In this document: piece by piece, positions 26,335-35,281 of the stretch
How the letters are laid out: each line of letters begins with the position of its first letter
Position numbering within the stretch: position 1 is the stretch's first letter
DNA from: Acidipila sp. EB88
GTDB taxonomy: Bacteria; Acidobacteriota; Terriglobia; Terriglobales; Acidobacteriaceae
Length of the DNA: 64,000 nt
Reading direction: 5' to 3'
NCBI RefSeq assembly: GCF_003858395.1
Contig: NZ_QWEV01000005.1
Location: forward strand, 868,001 to 932,000
Notes under the pieces: model-generated
What the model was told of the DNA's origin: nothing
Seen by the model: the letters and a program-made list of their open reading frames with translations, nothing else
Databases searched by the model: none
Made by a program: the position numbers and the translations under genes

Positions 26335-26520
26335 TTGAATGCCGATTCAACGCGTTCAACGAAGGTCGCCTCCGAATTAGATTTGCACGAGACTATGCTG
26401 AGCCGATGGATGCGTCCGTTCGCCGCCGCCTCTGCTCCTGCGCAGACGTCGCAACAGACGAGAGTACAGCCAGCTACGCCTTCGCTAGCCGACATGGCAG
26501 CAAAAATCAACCAGCTGCGG
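26335..26520 (+). pseudogene. IS3-family orfA fragment
   Basis: Translates as VASELDLHETMLSRWMRPF, a Pro/Ser/Gln-rich linker, then PSLADMAAKINQLR. This matches the middle of IS3-type OrfA (HTH xELgvhetxLrrWvr, then the start of the eIxxLRxE coiled-coil). It stops abruptly where RRE-x-RMERDILKK should follow. There, about 30 bases later, the opposite-strand AraC fragment begins. No inverted repeats or orfB remain. Confidence 0.6.
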
Positions 26521-26552
26521 CTTATCGGCATTGACAAGGTTGCCTGTACCCC

Positions 26553-26861
26553 ACGCCGCTTCAGCACCAATGGAAGCAGCGGCGTTTTGTTAACGACACG
26601 GAGCAAGTCAGGCAGTAGCCGGCACAACCTCGTTTCGATGTAAACCCCGACAGCCTCCACGCTTCCGTGATAAGTGGCGCGGTGCACGAATGCAGGAGGT
26701 ATCCATGCAATCAGTCCAATCGGTGCTGCCCAAACCAAGTCGTTGACCCAGATCGTCATGGCGCCATCGAGAATCAGAAGGAGCTGTCCCTCTTGGTGGA
26801 CATGGGGAGCGGTCTCGGCGGCGGCCCGAACCTTTGGGCCGCCTCGTTTGAATACTCGCAT
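26553..26861 (-). pseudogene. AraC (NimR-like) N-terminal remnant
   Basis: Codes for the cupin half only: PHVHQEGQLLLILDGAMTIW, then PIGLIAWIPPAFVHRATYHG and LCRLLPDLLRVVNKTPLLPL. The helix-turn-helix is gone; after LVLKRR the frame runs into the IS3 orfA fragment. The remnant follows directly on the SDR gene start side by side on the same strand (its 5' end abuts the SDR stop codon). Confidence 0.65.
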
Positions 26862-27766
26862 TAGAGAGCTGTCTGGAGATTTTGCCTACTGGTAACCGAT
26901 CCAAGCGGAAAGTGTACGCCAGTCATTTCCTCGGAAGCCTGCCAGAGGTGCCGGCTTAGGCTTTCGTCCTTTACAGCCTTGGAACTCTTGATAAGTTCAG
27001 GGCCGCCCCGCATATGCATGAAGTTTTTCGGCCCAACAAAGCTATTTCCCGGAACATCGGCTACAGCAGCGTACAACACGGGCAGTGCTCCCATGTCCGG
27101 ACTCTGCGCCATGTACCGGACCACCAGGCGCATGATGCTGCTAGTTGCTTCGTCATAGATATTTGACGAAACAAGCCCGGGGTGAGCGACATTAGCGATG
27201 ACCTTGGAGCCGACAGCGGTGAGGCGGCGCTGCAGTTCTGCAGTGAATAGCAGGTTCGCAAGCTTTGAATTTGCATAGGAGCTAAACTCCTTATACGGCG
27301 TCCTATCCCAATTGAGGTCGTCTAGATTGAGGCGAGCCATTCCCTCGGCTAGTGAACCAACCGTAACAACGCGACCGGTGACCTTGGGGAGAAGCAAGTT
27401 CGTCAAGGCAAACGGACCCAAATGGTTCGTACCAAACTGGAGTTCGAACCCATCGTTGGTGCGCTGCAGCGAGGGGGATGAAATGCCGGCGTTATTGATG
27501 AGCAACTCGATCGGACTCTCCCACGAATGAACGAAGGAGCGAATAGATACCAAACTGGCTAGGTCGAGCTTGCGAACCTCTGTAGTACCCCGCATTGTGG
27601 CGGCGGCCTCTTTCCCTTTCTGCTCGTCGCGAACTGCGAGCACTACTCGCGCTCCGCGCGCCGCCAGAACTTTCGCCGTGGCAAAACCAATACCGCTGTT
27701 GGAACCTGTCACGATGACGACTTTGCCGGTCATGTTTGGAACGAAAGCAGCGTCTGCTTTTGGCAT
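26861..27766 (-). CDS. Short-chain dehydrogenase/reductase (retinol-dehydrogenase-like)
   Basis: Classical-type SDR of 301 residues. Cofactor motif VIVTGSNSGIGFATAKVL, the structural NNAG in LLINNAGISS, catalytic serine in VVTVGSLAE, and the catalytic pair in SSYANSKLANLLF (Tyr and Lys four apart). AVRDEQKGKEA after strand 2 suggests NADP(H) preference. The long C-terminus and AHPGLVSSNIY resemble bacterial and animal retinol-dehydrogenase/WW-oxidoreductase-like enzymes. The ATG follows AAGGAGGAAAGATC. Its substrate is unknown. Confidence 0.9.
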   Translation of the reverse strand: MPKADAAFVPNMTGKVVIVTGSNSGIGFATAKVLAARGARVVLAVRDEQKGKEAAATMRGTTEVRKLDLASLVSIRSFVHSWESPIELLINNAGISSPSLQRTNDGFELQFGTNHLGPFALTNLLLPKVTGRVVTVGSLAEGMARLNLDDLNWDRTPYKEFSSYANSKLANLLFTAELQRRLTAVGSKVIANVAHPGLVSSNIYDEATSSIMRLVVRYMAQSPDMGALPVLYAAVADVPGNSFVGPKNFMHMRGGPELIKSSKAVKDESLSRHLWQASEEMTGVHFPLGSVTSRQNLQTAL

Positions 27767-27830
27767 GATCTTTCCTCCTTCGCTAGCAGTTGGATAACCT
27801 CACCTGGCAACAATGGTGATTTGTTCAGAC

Positions 27831-28437
27831 TTAAGCTCGTGCATAGTCCATCGCGTCGAGATCGTTAATCAGTCCCAGACTCGTCGAAGCCCAGTTCAGC
27901 TTCTGCTGCGTGGTAACGCTTGACGCCAAGAGGTCCAATCCCACAAACATCGCCAGCCAACCGAAGTGGGCCTCGACCTCATCTGACGCGATACGTTCCG
28001 CAGATACCTTCAAACCACGAATTAGGGTTTCGGCGATTTGGGTAATCCACGGCGCGCATGGACTTTCCTCGGTGACCGGCGTCCCGTCAGTTCTCATTGC
28101 GACGGCAGCGGCGAGGTGATAATGAACGGACGTGGAGATCCTGCCAGAAGCTCCCCGATGACTTCCACCGGTTTCCGGTCGTCCTCACTAGACTTTGGAA
28201 TCCTGAAAAATCATGGTTAAACGCGAGGTGGATCACACCGGCTGAATGAGTGACTCCCTTTCGCAGAGTGTCTGGTTCCTGCACGTCGCCGATATGAATT
28301 TCTGCACCAGATGCGAGAAGTGCAGCAGCGCTCTCAGCCGAGCGAGTCAGACCCGGCACTGTATGTCCCACTCCGCCTAACTCAGGTAGAAAAGCCGAAT
28401 CAATGAAGCTCGTTGCCCCGGTCACAAAGATGCGCAC
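27831..28437 (-). pseudogene. Atypical SDR/NAD-dependent epimerase with internal deletion
   Basis: The 5' part begins GTG CGC at 28437 after AAGGAG and reads VRIFVTGATSFIDSAFLPEL, then AGVIHLAFNHDFSGFQ. The 3' part reads TQIAETLIRGLKVSAERIAS, then EVEAHFGWLAMFVGLDLLAS and LNWASTSLGLINDLD, the usual end of the YbjS-like group. About half of the roughly 290 codons between are missing and the frame changes. The second glycine of GATGFIG is D or S here. Confidence 0.8.
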
Positions 28438-28503
28438 AGTCGTTTCTCCTTGCGGCTTATCCAAGCCGTCCATCATCTGATGGAAGTGAAGCAAAGACGA
28501 TCT

Positions 28504-29589
28504 ATGCCGAAAGTATCTAATAATGATCCAATCGTCCGAAAGTTTGGTTCGAGTGGACGGAGAACCGCAAATCGCGACACGTGGCCTGACTCACCTATCG
28601 GAATGCAAGCTGATTTGCTTTCGGAAGTTCTAGCCCTCGTGAAGCCGCAGAGCTATTCTTCCGGCGGTTTTCCTCTGCCTGCGGACATGGCGATTCAGTT
28701 TCCCAAGCACAAGGGAGTGAAGTGTTATGCGGTTCTTGCCGGTCAGTGCTGGCTGCTTGTCGATGGCGTAGCAGAACCAGTGCTTTTCAAGGCTGGTGAT
28801 TGCGTATTGCTTCCGCACGGTCTGCCGCTAAGGCTGACGTGTGATCTTTCTCTCGAGCCGGTTCATTTCACCATTGCCTGGGCTCGGATCGGACAAGCCC
28901 AGCAGAGTATTCAGGCCTGCGATGGCTCTACGCTCATCGCCGGCGGCCATTTTGCGTTGACCGGTCTTCATGCAGAAATGCTGCTTCGCTCTCTACCGCC
29001 TATTGTTCACATCAGGAGAGACCCAGACAAGTTCTCCTTACGCTGGTCGCTTGAACTCATGAAGGAGGAGCTTCGTGAACCGCAGCCCGGGGGCGTCGTG
29101 ATTATGCAGCAGCTCGCCTACATGATCCTGGTGCGGGCTCTGCGGCTGCACCTAACCAATTCGAATAGCGGCACTCCCGGGTGGCTTACGGCTTTATCGG
29201 ACAAGCATATGCGCACCGCAATCTCCAACATGCATCGCGCTCCGGGTTACGCGTGGACCTTGAAGTCGATCGCGGAAAGTGTCGGTCTGTCGCGATCAGT
29301 ATTTGCTTTGCGCTTTCGCCAGATTGTAGGTAGCACTCCCATGGATTACCTCACCCAATGGCGTATGGCACTTGCCGCGGAACGCTTGAAGAACTCAACG
29401 GATGGCGTCGGCATCATCGCGCAGTCGCTTGGCTACGAGTCTGTTGCTGCTTTCGGTAAGGCATTTCAACGCGTCATGGGTTGCTCCCCGCGGAAATACG
29501 GCCGAACTCCACGTCAGACTGGAACCACGAGTGGCGGAATGAATGAGAGCTCGGAGGTTGCGATGGTGGATGTGGTGGCGGGTTCTTAG
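28504..29589 (+). CDS. AraC-family regulator (cupin_6 type)
   Basis: About 361 residues from this ATG; in-frame ATGs at 28450 and 28480 are alternatives and none has a strong ribosome-binding site. The N-terminal sensor: ADLLSEVLALVKPQSYSSGG, then KCYAVLAGQCWLLVDGVAEP and GDCVLLPHGLPLRLT. A linker helix follows (LELMKEELREPQPGGVVIMQ). The HTH: WTLKSIAESVGLSRSVFALR, then FRQIVGSTPMDYLTQWRMAL and IIAQSLGYESVAAFGKAFQR. Divergent from the deleted SDR/epimerase gene, which was probably its target, as is common for this group. Confidence 0.88.
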   Translation: MPKVSNNDPIVRKFGSSGRRTANRDTWPDSPIGMQADLLSEVLALVKPQSYSSGGFPLPADMAIQFPKHKGVKCYAVLAGQCWLLVDGVAEPVLFKAGDCVLLPHGLPLRLTCDLSLEPVHFTIAWARIGQAQQSIQACDGSTLIAGGHFALTGLHAEMLLRSLPPIVHIRRDPDKFSLRWSLELMKEELREPQPGGVVIMQQLAYMILVRALRLHLTNSNSGTPGWLTALSDKHMRTAISNMHRAPGYAWTLKSIAESVGLSRSVFALRFRQIVGSTPMDYLTQWRMALAAERLKNSTDGVGIIAQSLGYESVAAFGKAFQRVMGCSPRKYGRTPRQTGTTSGGMNESSEVAMVDVVAGS

Positions 29590-29629
29590 ATGTTCATAGA
29601 GTTGCTGCGTGTAGGCGCAGCGGCGGCGC

Positions 29630-29990
29630 TGAGACACAGCAGCTGCGCCATACTGACTCGGAGCAATCCCCATTACTCGTTTGAACAGGGTTACAAATGC
29701 ATTCGGAGTTTCGTGACCGAATGGGTGGCCAAGCTCGTGATTGGACACCCTGAACTAGCTTGGGCAGCGCCATCAGTGCGCGGAACCGATCACGCGAAGA
29801 CTGGAAGGACATCCCAGCTTCTTTCAGAAGAGATTCATTAAGGTTCGCGGCGGAGCTGCTACATCCGCTGCCAAGTGTGCGAATGTCCTCAAGATCATTA
29901 GCAAGAGAACGCTCAACAGCCATCAGTCGTTGATCCCGTAAGGAGGGCATGACGATGCATTGGAGGGAGAGAACTGATCTCACGAAGGAG
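29630..29990 (-). pseudogene. AraC-family C-terminal remnant, frameshifted
   Basis: Two frames together give an AraC HTH pair: RDQRLMAVERSLANDLEDIR, NLNESLLKEAGMSFQSSRDR, FRALMALPKLVQGV, then, after a frameshift near 29760, ELGHPFGHETPNAFVTLFKR and VMGIAPSQYG. This is NimR-like. The cupin half is not recognisable upstream. Confidence 0.7.
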
Positions 29991-30269
29991 CCAGTCCATG
30001 ATCCGACCATCTTGGCCGTGTTCGTTGTACTCGACTGGCTATCGCCGTGACGCGCCCTACCAGCTCTCGAAGCGATCCGTTCTGAATTTCATTGTGCAAG
30101 ATCGGCATCTGGAAATTGCGCACGAAGGTGGGCATGCCGATAACCCAGAGATCCGCTCGGATACGATGTGTCATGTCTCCGATCGGGCGAGGTACATGTC
30201 GATAGCATCCGCGATCCTGACTTGTGTGCATTTGTCTTTTTGGGCGTATCGATTGGCCGACTTCGAGCA

Positions 30270-30453
30270 GCACCATCGAACATGACGGACGAGCACGCCA
30301 TACCCGGATAAGCACGAGTAATGGCACCGCCAGGAGGCACCAGGACAGCGCATTTCACACGCCATCGCCAAGGAGAACCGAAAGCAGGCCGCTCATCGTT
30401 AGCAGGGCAATCAGCAGCGGTATACGAAAGGTCTGCTTCTTCTGCGTCCTCAT
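30270..30453 (-). pseudogene. Small membrane protein gene with premature stop
   Basis: Begins MRTQKKQTFRIPLLIALLTM, then SGLLSVLLGDGV, then TGA at 30355-30357, then NALSWCLLAVPLLVLIRVWR. Intact relatives, as I recall them, read GDGVWDALSW, so TGA replaces TGG for tryptophan. Reading through gives two membrane helices and about 60 residues. The lesion may be real or a sequence error. Confidence 0.5.
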
Positions 30454-30836
30454 GCTTGCATCTTCTGCAATGACAATTCTTGTGCCAAATCCACGCGGAC
30501 CTCTCGAGATGGGTCCTTCTTGTTTGCCCAGGGATAAACACCGCTCAGGAGCATAAGGCTGGCAGCAACATCGCGACCTGCCGCCCGAGATCCTCCTCGA
30601 GCCCAGCCGCGTCAAGATCCGCGGCGCCGGTACCCCTGCCCTGCTCCAGAACTCTACCTGCCCTTGCTGGCGCTGGAACGGGGTCTCGGCTCCCTCCGCA
30701 CAACGCATGCCCGCGCCTGGCTCCACACTGCAACAACAGCTGGACAGACAAGAGGCCGGAGCGACTGCTCCGGCCTCTTGTCTGTCCAGCTGTTGAATCG
30801 TCCATGACGCAGAAACCGTGAACCATTCCCCGCGCG
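30454..30836. other. Gap at the accessory/core junction
   Basis: Holds no gene that I can support. It contains the long perfect hairpin at 30734-30795 downstream of the aminopeptidase gene. Base composition becomes visibly more G+C-rich from here to the right. Confidence 0.4.
30734..30795 (-). terminator. Perfect 29-bp inverted repeat downstream of the M1 peptidase gene
   Basis: Left arm 30734-30762 and right arm 30767-30795 are exact reverse complements over 29 bases, with a four-base loop GACT. It lies 41 bases past the aminopeptidase stop. A terminator role is likely by position, but there is no U-run after the stem in the minus direction, and the stem is far longer than a normal intrinsic terminator. 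Confidence 0.6.
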
Positions 30837-33431
30837 TTACTGCCCGTGCGCGGCGAGCCAGCTCTCCAGGTTTGCCTGCTGCGCGGACCGAAACTCCACA
30901 CAGTCCTTGATCTGGGCCTGGGCAATCTCGAACCCACGCGCGGAGGCATGCACAGGGTGCGCGGTGAAAAAGTTCTTCACCTCGTCCGCCTTTTCTGCCG
31001 AGCAGAACGAGCCGGCTGCCCGCACAATGTAGCCGCCGTTCATCTCGGTGAGCTGCGCCGAAACCGCTGGCCAGTTGTTCTGGATATAAGCCCACGCGGC
31101 ATCACGCGTAGCCGGCGAATTCAGTGCACGCCCAAAGACGCCGATCGCGTCCTGGTTGCGCACCTTGCTGGACGCGGCATACGCCATCGCCCGCTCGGTC
31201 AGCGCAGGATCCTCGAAGGAGGCCAGCAGTCCCAGCGCCTGCTCCGCATGCTGCGGGTTGTTGTCGGTCTCGAACACGTGCTGCAACTGGCTGAAGAAGG
31301 TCGCATCGCCGTGCTGTGCTGCGACCTGCGCCGCCGCCTGCAACAGGGTCGGCTGCACCGAGTTCTGGTCCTGCATGTACTGGCCAACCAACTGCTTCGC
31401 CTGCGCGATCGTTTGCGGATCCTGGCCGATACCACCGACCAGCCCGAACAGCTCGGCACGCAGCTCCGATGTGTTGGGTGCTTCGTTGGCCGCGGGCATG
31501 CCCAGCGTCGCAAGCTGGGGCTTGTACGTCGCACGCACCCACATCGCAAACTTCTGCCGCTCCGCCGGCGTTGCCAGCAGGCGGGCATTGATCGAGCGCA
31601 ACGCGCTCAGCATCGTCCCGGTAACGGCAGCGCTGGCGTCAGAGTGGGCCGCTACTGCGAGGTCAAGCGTGCCGCCGATCTTGGCCTTGCCTGCGCGCAC
31701 CTGGGCCCACTGGTCGCCGATCAGGCTGATGCGCTCGGCCGGGGTAAGGCCGGTCTCGACCTGCTCCACCAGCTTCTGCTCCACGGCAGTCGGGTATTCG
31801 CTGCGGTAGTAGCCCTCGCCGCGTGCATTGGCGAAGAACAACGGGCTCGCCGCTACCGGCAGAGACCCGCTCGCACTGCTCAGCAAGGGGCAATCCTGGG
31901 CTCCGCCCTTGATGCAGACGGGCACCGTCCAGCTCTGGGCAGGATCTGAGGCATGCGCCTGCTGCGCTGCCGCGCTGCCGTAGAAGCGTGTTTGCGTTGC
32001 CGTCACGTGGCCGCTGGCGGGTTCGGAAAAGCTGAGCAGCGGCACGCCCGGCTGCCCGATGAAGCTTTCCATGATCTTGTCAACCGGCTTGCCGCTGGCG
32101 GCGGTCTGCGCGCCCCAGAAGTCTTCAGCCGTGGCATTGCCGAACATGTGGGCCTGGAGGTAGTTGTGCACGCCCTTGCGGAACTGCTCCTTGCCGAGAT
32201 AGCTCTCGACCATGCCCAGCACGGCGCCACCCTTCTGATACGTGATGCCGTCAAACATCTCGTTGATCTCGTCGGGCGTGTTCGCCTCGGCCCGGATGGT
32301 GCGCGTAACCGCCTGCGCATCGAGCGCCAGGGTGCTGTCGAGCGAAGCGGCTTCATGCTCCGGAATGTTCCACTCCGGATGCCAGGCCGCGACCGGCTTG
32401 CTCTCCATCCAGGTGGCAAAGCCCTCGTTCAGCCACAGGTTGTTCCACCACTGCATGGTCACCATGTCGCCGAACCACTGGTGCGCCATCTCGTGCGCGA
32501 CCACCATGGCGACGGTCTGCTTGGCGCCGTCAGAGGCATGGTTCTCGTCGACCAGGAAGTCGGTTTCGCGATACGTAATCGCGCCGAAGTTCTCCATGGC
32601 GCCGGCTTCAAAGTCGGGGATGGCGATCATGTCCAGCTTGGGCATCGGGTACTTGATGCCGAAGTAGGTGTCGTAATAATGCAGCACAAACTCCGCTGCC
32701 TTGACCGCGTAGGGCGTCAGAGCGAGCTTGTCCGGCGTTGCGCAGGCGCGGATCGGCACCCCATCACTTTCGCCGCTGGTGCAGACAAAATCGCCGACCA
32801 AGAAAGCCACCAGGTACGTGGACATCTTGGGCGTCGTCGCAAAGCGCAGCGTGTGCTTGGTGCCGCCATTTGCGGGCGTGTCCGAAACGACGTTGGTGTT
32901 GGAGATTGCGGTGTCGCCCTTGTCCACGGTGAGGCTTACATCAAAAGTGGCCTTGTAGGCAGGCTCGTCAAACGAGGGAAACGCGCGGCGCGCATCGGTC
33001 GGTTCAAACTGCGTTACCGCGTAGTTGCGCTTGGCCGTTTTGGAAAGGTAGAAGCCGCGCAACATGCTGTTGAGCACGCCCGCGTACTGGATCTTCAACG
33101 CGACATGCCCGGCAGGCAGAGGCTTCGCGAACGCAAAGGTCGCCTGCTCCTTGTTTGCGTCTTCGCTGACCTGTGCCGTTTGCCCGTCGGCGCTCACCGT
33201 TTGGAATGTGATGTCTGCGGCATTCAGCGTGATCGTCGAGGCCGGCGCCTGCAGCACCAGATCGATCGTCTCCTGCCCGGTAAACGTCGCCTTGGCGAGG
33301 TCGGGCGTGAGCGCCAGCTGGTAGTGCTGGGGCGTGGCAACAACGGGCAGGCGTTGCGCCAGGGAGCCTGCGGAGCCTGCAGTCACCAGGACCAGGGCCG
33401 CTAAAAACTGAGAGCGCTGCGATACAAACAT
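30837..33431 (-). CDS. Exported M1-family aminopeptidase
   Basis: Zinc metallopeptidase of 864 residues that removes N-terminal amino acids from peptides. A signal peptide spans residues 1-26 (FLAALVLVTAGSAGSLAQ), so it acts outside the cytosol. The exopeptidase motif GAMEN is at 277-281, the zinc motif HEMAHQWFGD starts at 313 (HEXXH 313-317), and the third ligand is E336 in NLWLNEGF. The remainder is the ERAP1-like helical domain. The ATG at 33431 was chosen because it gives a clean signal peptide; AAAGG lies 13 bases upstream. Last gene of the minus-strand run below copD, 146 bases away, with a strong hairpin after it. Confidence 0.95.
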   Translation of the reverse strand: MFVSQRSQFLAALVLVTAGSAGSLAQRLPVVATPQHYQLALTPDLAKATFTGQETIDLVLQAPASTITLNAADITFQTVSADGQTAQVSEDANKEQATFAFAKPLPAGHVALKIQYAGVLNSMLRGFYLSKTAKRNYAVTQFEPTDARRAFPSFDEPAYKATFDVSLTVDKGDTAISNTNVVSDTPANGGTKHTLRFATTPKMSTYLVAFLVGDFVCTSGESDGVPIRACATPDKLALTPYAVKAAEFVLHYYDTYFGIKYPMPKLDMIAIPDFEAGAMENFGAITYRETDFLVDENHASDGAKQTVAMVVAHEMAHQWFGDMVTMQWWNNLWLNEGFATWMESKPVAAWHPEWNIPEHEAASLDSTLALDAQAVTRTIRAEANTPDEINEMFDGITYQKGGAVLGMVESYLGKEQFRKGVHNYLQAHMFGNATAEDFWGAQTAASGKPVDKIMESFIGQPGVPLLSFSEPASGHVTATQTRFYGSAAAQQAHASDPAQSWTVPVCIKGGAQDCPLLSSASGSLPVAASPLFFANARGEGYYRSEYPTAVEQKLVEQVETGLTPAERISLIGDQWAQVRAGKAKIGGTLDLAVAAHSDASAAVTGTMLSALRSINARLLATPAERQKFAMWVRATYKPQLATLGMPAANEAPNTSELRAELFGLVGGIGQDPQTIAQAKQLVGQYMQDQNSVQPTLLQAAAQVAAQHGDATFFSQLQHVFETDNNPQHAEQALGLLASFEDPALTERAMAYAASSKVRNQDAIGVFGRALNSPATRDAAWAYIQNNWPAVSAQLTEMNGGYIVRAAGSFCSAEKADEVKNFFTAHPVHASARGFEIAQAQIKDCVEFRSAQQANLESWLAAHGQ

Positions 33432-33577
33432 GGGCAGTGTGAAACCTTTCAATGGGAGTGCAGCCAATGCGACGGAGTACGCGCACGTCTGGATAAAAGT
33501 TCCAGGGACCTCGGCGATGCAGCGAGCACGCATGCTCTGCCTGCTGCCTGTTCCAGCATGGCCACAACAAAACCCTA

Positions 33578-35242
33578 TCAGGATTCGCGATAGTCGAGCA
33601 GCAACAACCCGGCCAGCGCCAGCGCCAGCGGCCATACCAGGCCGGCGACCTTTGCGGCACGGGTGCCGGGCAGTCGCAGCTGCAGCCACCGGCCCCAGCC
33701 CGCGGTCGCGCCCAGCACCGCAATCGGGGTGTGAACGAGCTCGGCCAGCACCTCTTCCTGCATATTCGAGAGGCCATGGGTGTGCGTCAGCAGTGCGGCG
33801 CCCCCAGCAGCGCACAGCAGCGGGAACACGTAAGCCGCGCGCGCTGAGCGCCAGCGCCGCGTAGCCACTGCCCACTCGAAAAAAGCGAAGCAGGCAATCA
33901 GCAGGGCGTACAGCCGATGCTGCAGCACATCCGGCGCGGCGAAGCTTTGCCAGAACGAGCGTGGGCCGAGCGGCCAGTTCTCAGGATCTGCCCGAAGCAG
34001 GATGAATACACCGAGCCCAAGGAACAGCAGCGGCCAGTTGCTCGCGAAGCGCCGGGCGCGACCAGTGGGCAGAGCACCTGCTGCGAACGCCAACACCGCG
34101 GCACATAAAACAATCAACCCTGCCCAGTGATGGTTGTACTCAGACCAGGCACGGTCGTTCGCATCGCTCACGGCACCCGCACTGTACTGCCCGATCGCGA
34201 CCGATTGCGCCGCAGTCGTGGTAGGTGTTGCGAGCTGCGCGATCGGCGGGCTGGTAAGACGCGGCGCCGTCCAGCGGGTGCGTTCCACAATCTGGTGCCA
34301 CGTAAGCCGGTTCTGCCCAAGATCCACCGCCGGTGGCTGCGACGTCAGGGAAGCAGCGGCCAGGATCGCCGTCAGACCAAGACCAATCTCGGCTTCCGAG
34401 AAACGGCGAAGCCGGACGAGAAAGCCCGGGCCTCCCGCGCTTACCGGCTGGAGCTGCGTGCTATCTGCCACCGCATTAGTGCCTTTTTTGAGACGCATCA
34501 GGCGATAGTTGCCGACGCCGAGCAGCAGCATGCACAGCAACAGGTATGTCTTGGCCAGCACCATCAATCCGTAGGTTGTGCCGTACACGCCTCCCCACGA
34601 GCCGATGTAAAACCAGCCCAGCCCGAAGCCAGCGAGGATCAGCGTCGGAACGCTTACCAGAGCCAGCGCCGAGTAGCGCCGCACGACCTGTTGTGCGGCC
34701 GCGAGGCTCGGGCTGAGGCGCAACGTGAACAACAGGAACAGCATGGCCCCGACCCAGCCAGCCGTACCCAGGTGATGCAGCGCCGTCAGAACCAGCAGCA
34801 GCTTGCGATCTTCGAGACGCGAAGCGGCATGGCTTTGCGCCACCGAAGCAAGCAGGATCACGGCGGCAGGCAGCAGGGTGCCGATGCGTCCGATACGTCG
34901 CGGTGCAAACTGCAACCATGCTATGAGCAGCAGAGAACCGGCTACGCCTGCAGCCCCGGCAACGAAAAAGCTCGCCGAGACCAGGCTGAACACCGGCAGC
35001 CCGGAGCTGCCGGTGAGGATCGCGACGGACAGTGCAATGGAGGCCGCCTGCACAAAGGCGAACATCCAGGAAAGGCGGACCAGGTGGGTGCGCACCACTG
35101 CTACTTGCTGTGCCGTGACACTGCCCGGTACCGCTACAAACAGGAAGAAAAACACGCCGCCAAGTGTCAGCGCTTCCAGCGACAACAACGCGCCGCGCAG
35201 CAGAACACTCAGAAAGTCAAAGTCTTTCAGCAGCCAGATCAC
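33578..35242 (-). CDS. copD: CopD-family copper resistance membrane protein
   Basis: Inner-membrane protein of 554 residues with about 12 predicted helices. The CopD core is at about residues 125-260: ALHHLGTAGWVGAMLFLLFT, YSALALVSVPTLILAGFGLG, YGLMVLAKTYLLLCMLLLGV and GNYRLMRL. The C-terminal half is an extra block of helices with conserved histidines (YNHHWAG, LLTHTHGLSN) not seen in short CopD proteins. Proposed to move copper across the inner membrane together with CopC. It follows copC by 39 bases on the same strand. Confidence 0.85.
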   Translation of the reverse strand: MIWLLKDFDFLSVLLRGALLSLEALTLGGVFFFLFVAVPGSVTAQQVAVVRTHLVRLSWMFAFVQAASIALSVAILTGSSGLPVFSLVSASFFVAGAAGVAGSLLLIAWLQFAPRRIGRIGTLLPAAVILLASVAQSHAASRLEDRKLLLVLTALHHLGTAGWVGAMLFLLFTLRLSPSLAAAQQVVRRYSALALVSVPTLILAGFGLGWFYIGSWGGVYGTTYGLMVLAKTYLLLCMLLLGVGNYRLMRLKKGTNAVADSTQLQPVSAGGPGFLVRLRRFSEAEIGLGLTAILAAASLTSQPPAVDLGQNRLTWHQIVERTRWTAPRLTSPPIAQLATPTTTAAQSVAIGQYSAGAVSDANDRAWSEYNHHWAGLIVLCAAVLAFAAGALPTGRARRFASNWPLLFLGLGVFILLRADPENWPLGPRSFWQSFAAPDVLQHRLYALLIACFAFFEWAVATRRWRSARAAYVFPLLCAAGGAALLTHTHGLSNMQEEVLAELVHTPIAVLGATAGWGRWLQLRLPGTRAAKVAGLVWPLALALAGLLLLDYRES

Positions 35243-35281
35243 TCCCTGAGTGTAGCGAAGCGGCTGCCGCGACCTTGCGGG

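Noticed and set aside
30844-31949. Long plus-strand open frames (367 and 217 aa) antisense to the M1 peptidase gene
   Set aside because: Shadow frames caused by high G+C codon use; the minus-strand aminopeptidase is certain.
31953-33404. 483-codon plus-strand frame
   Set aside because: Antisense to the aminopeptidase, Arg/Gly/His-rich with no recognisable domain.
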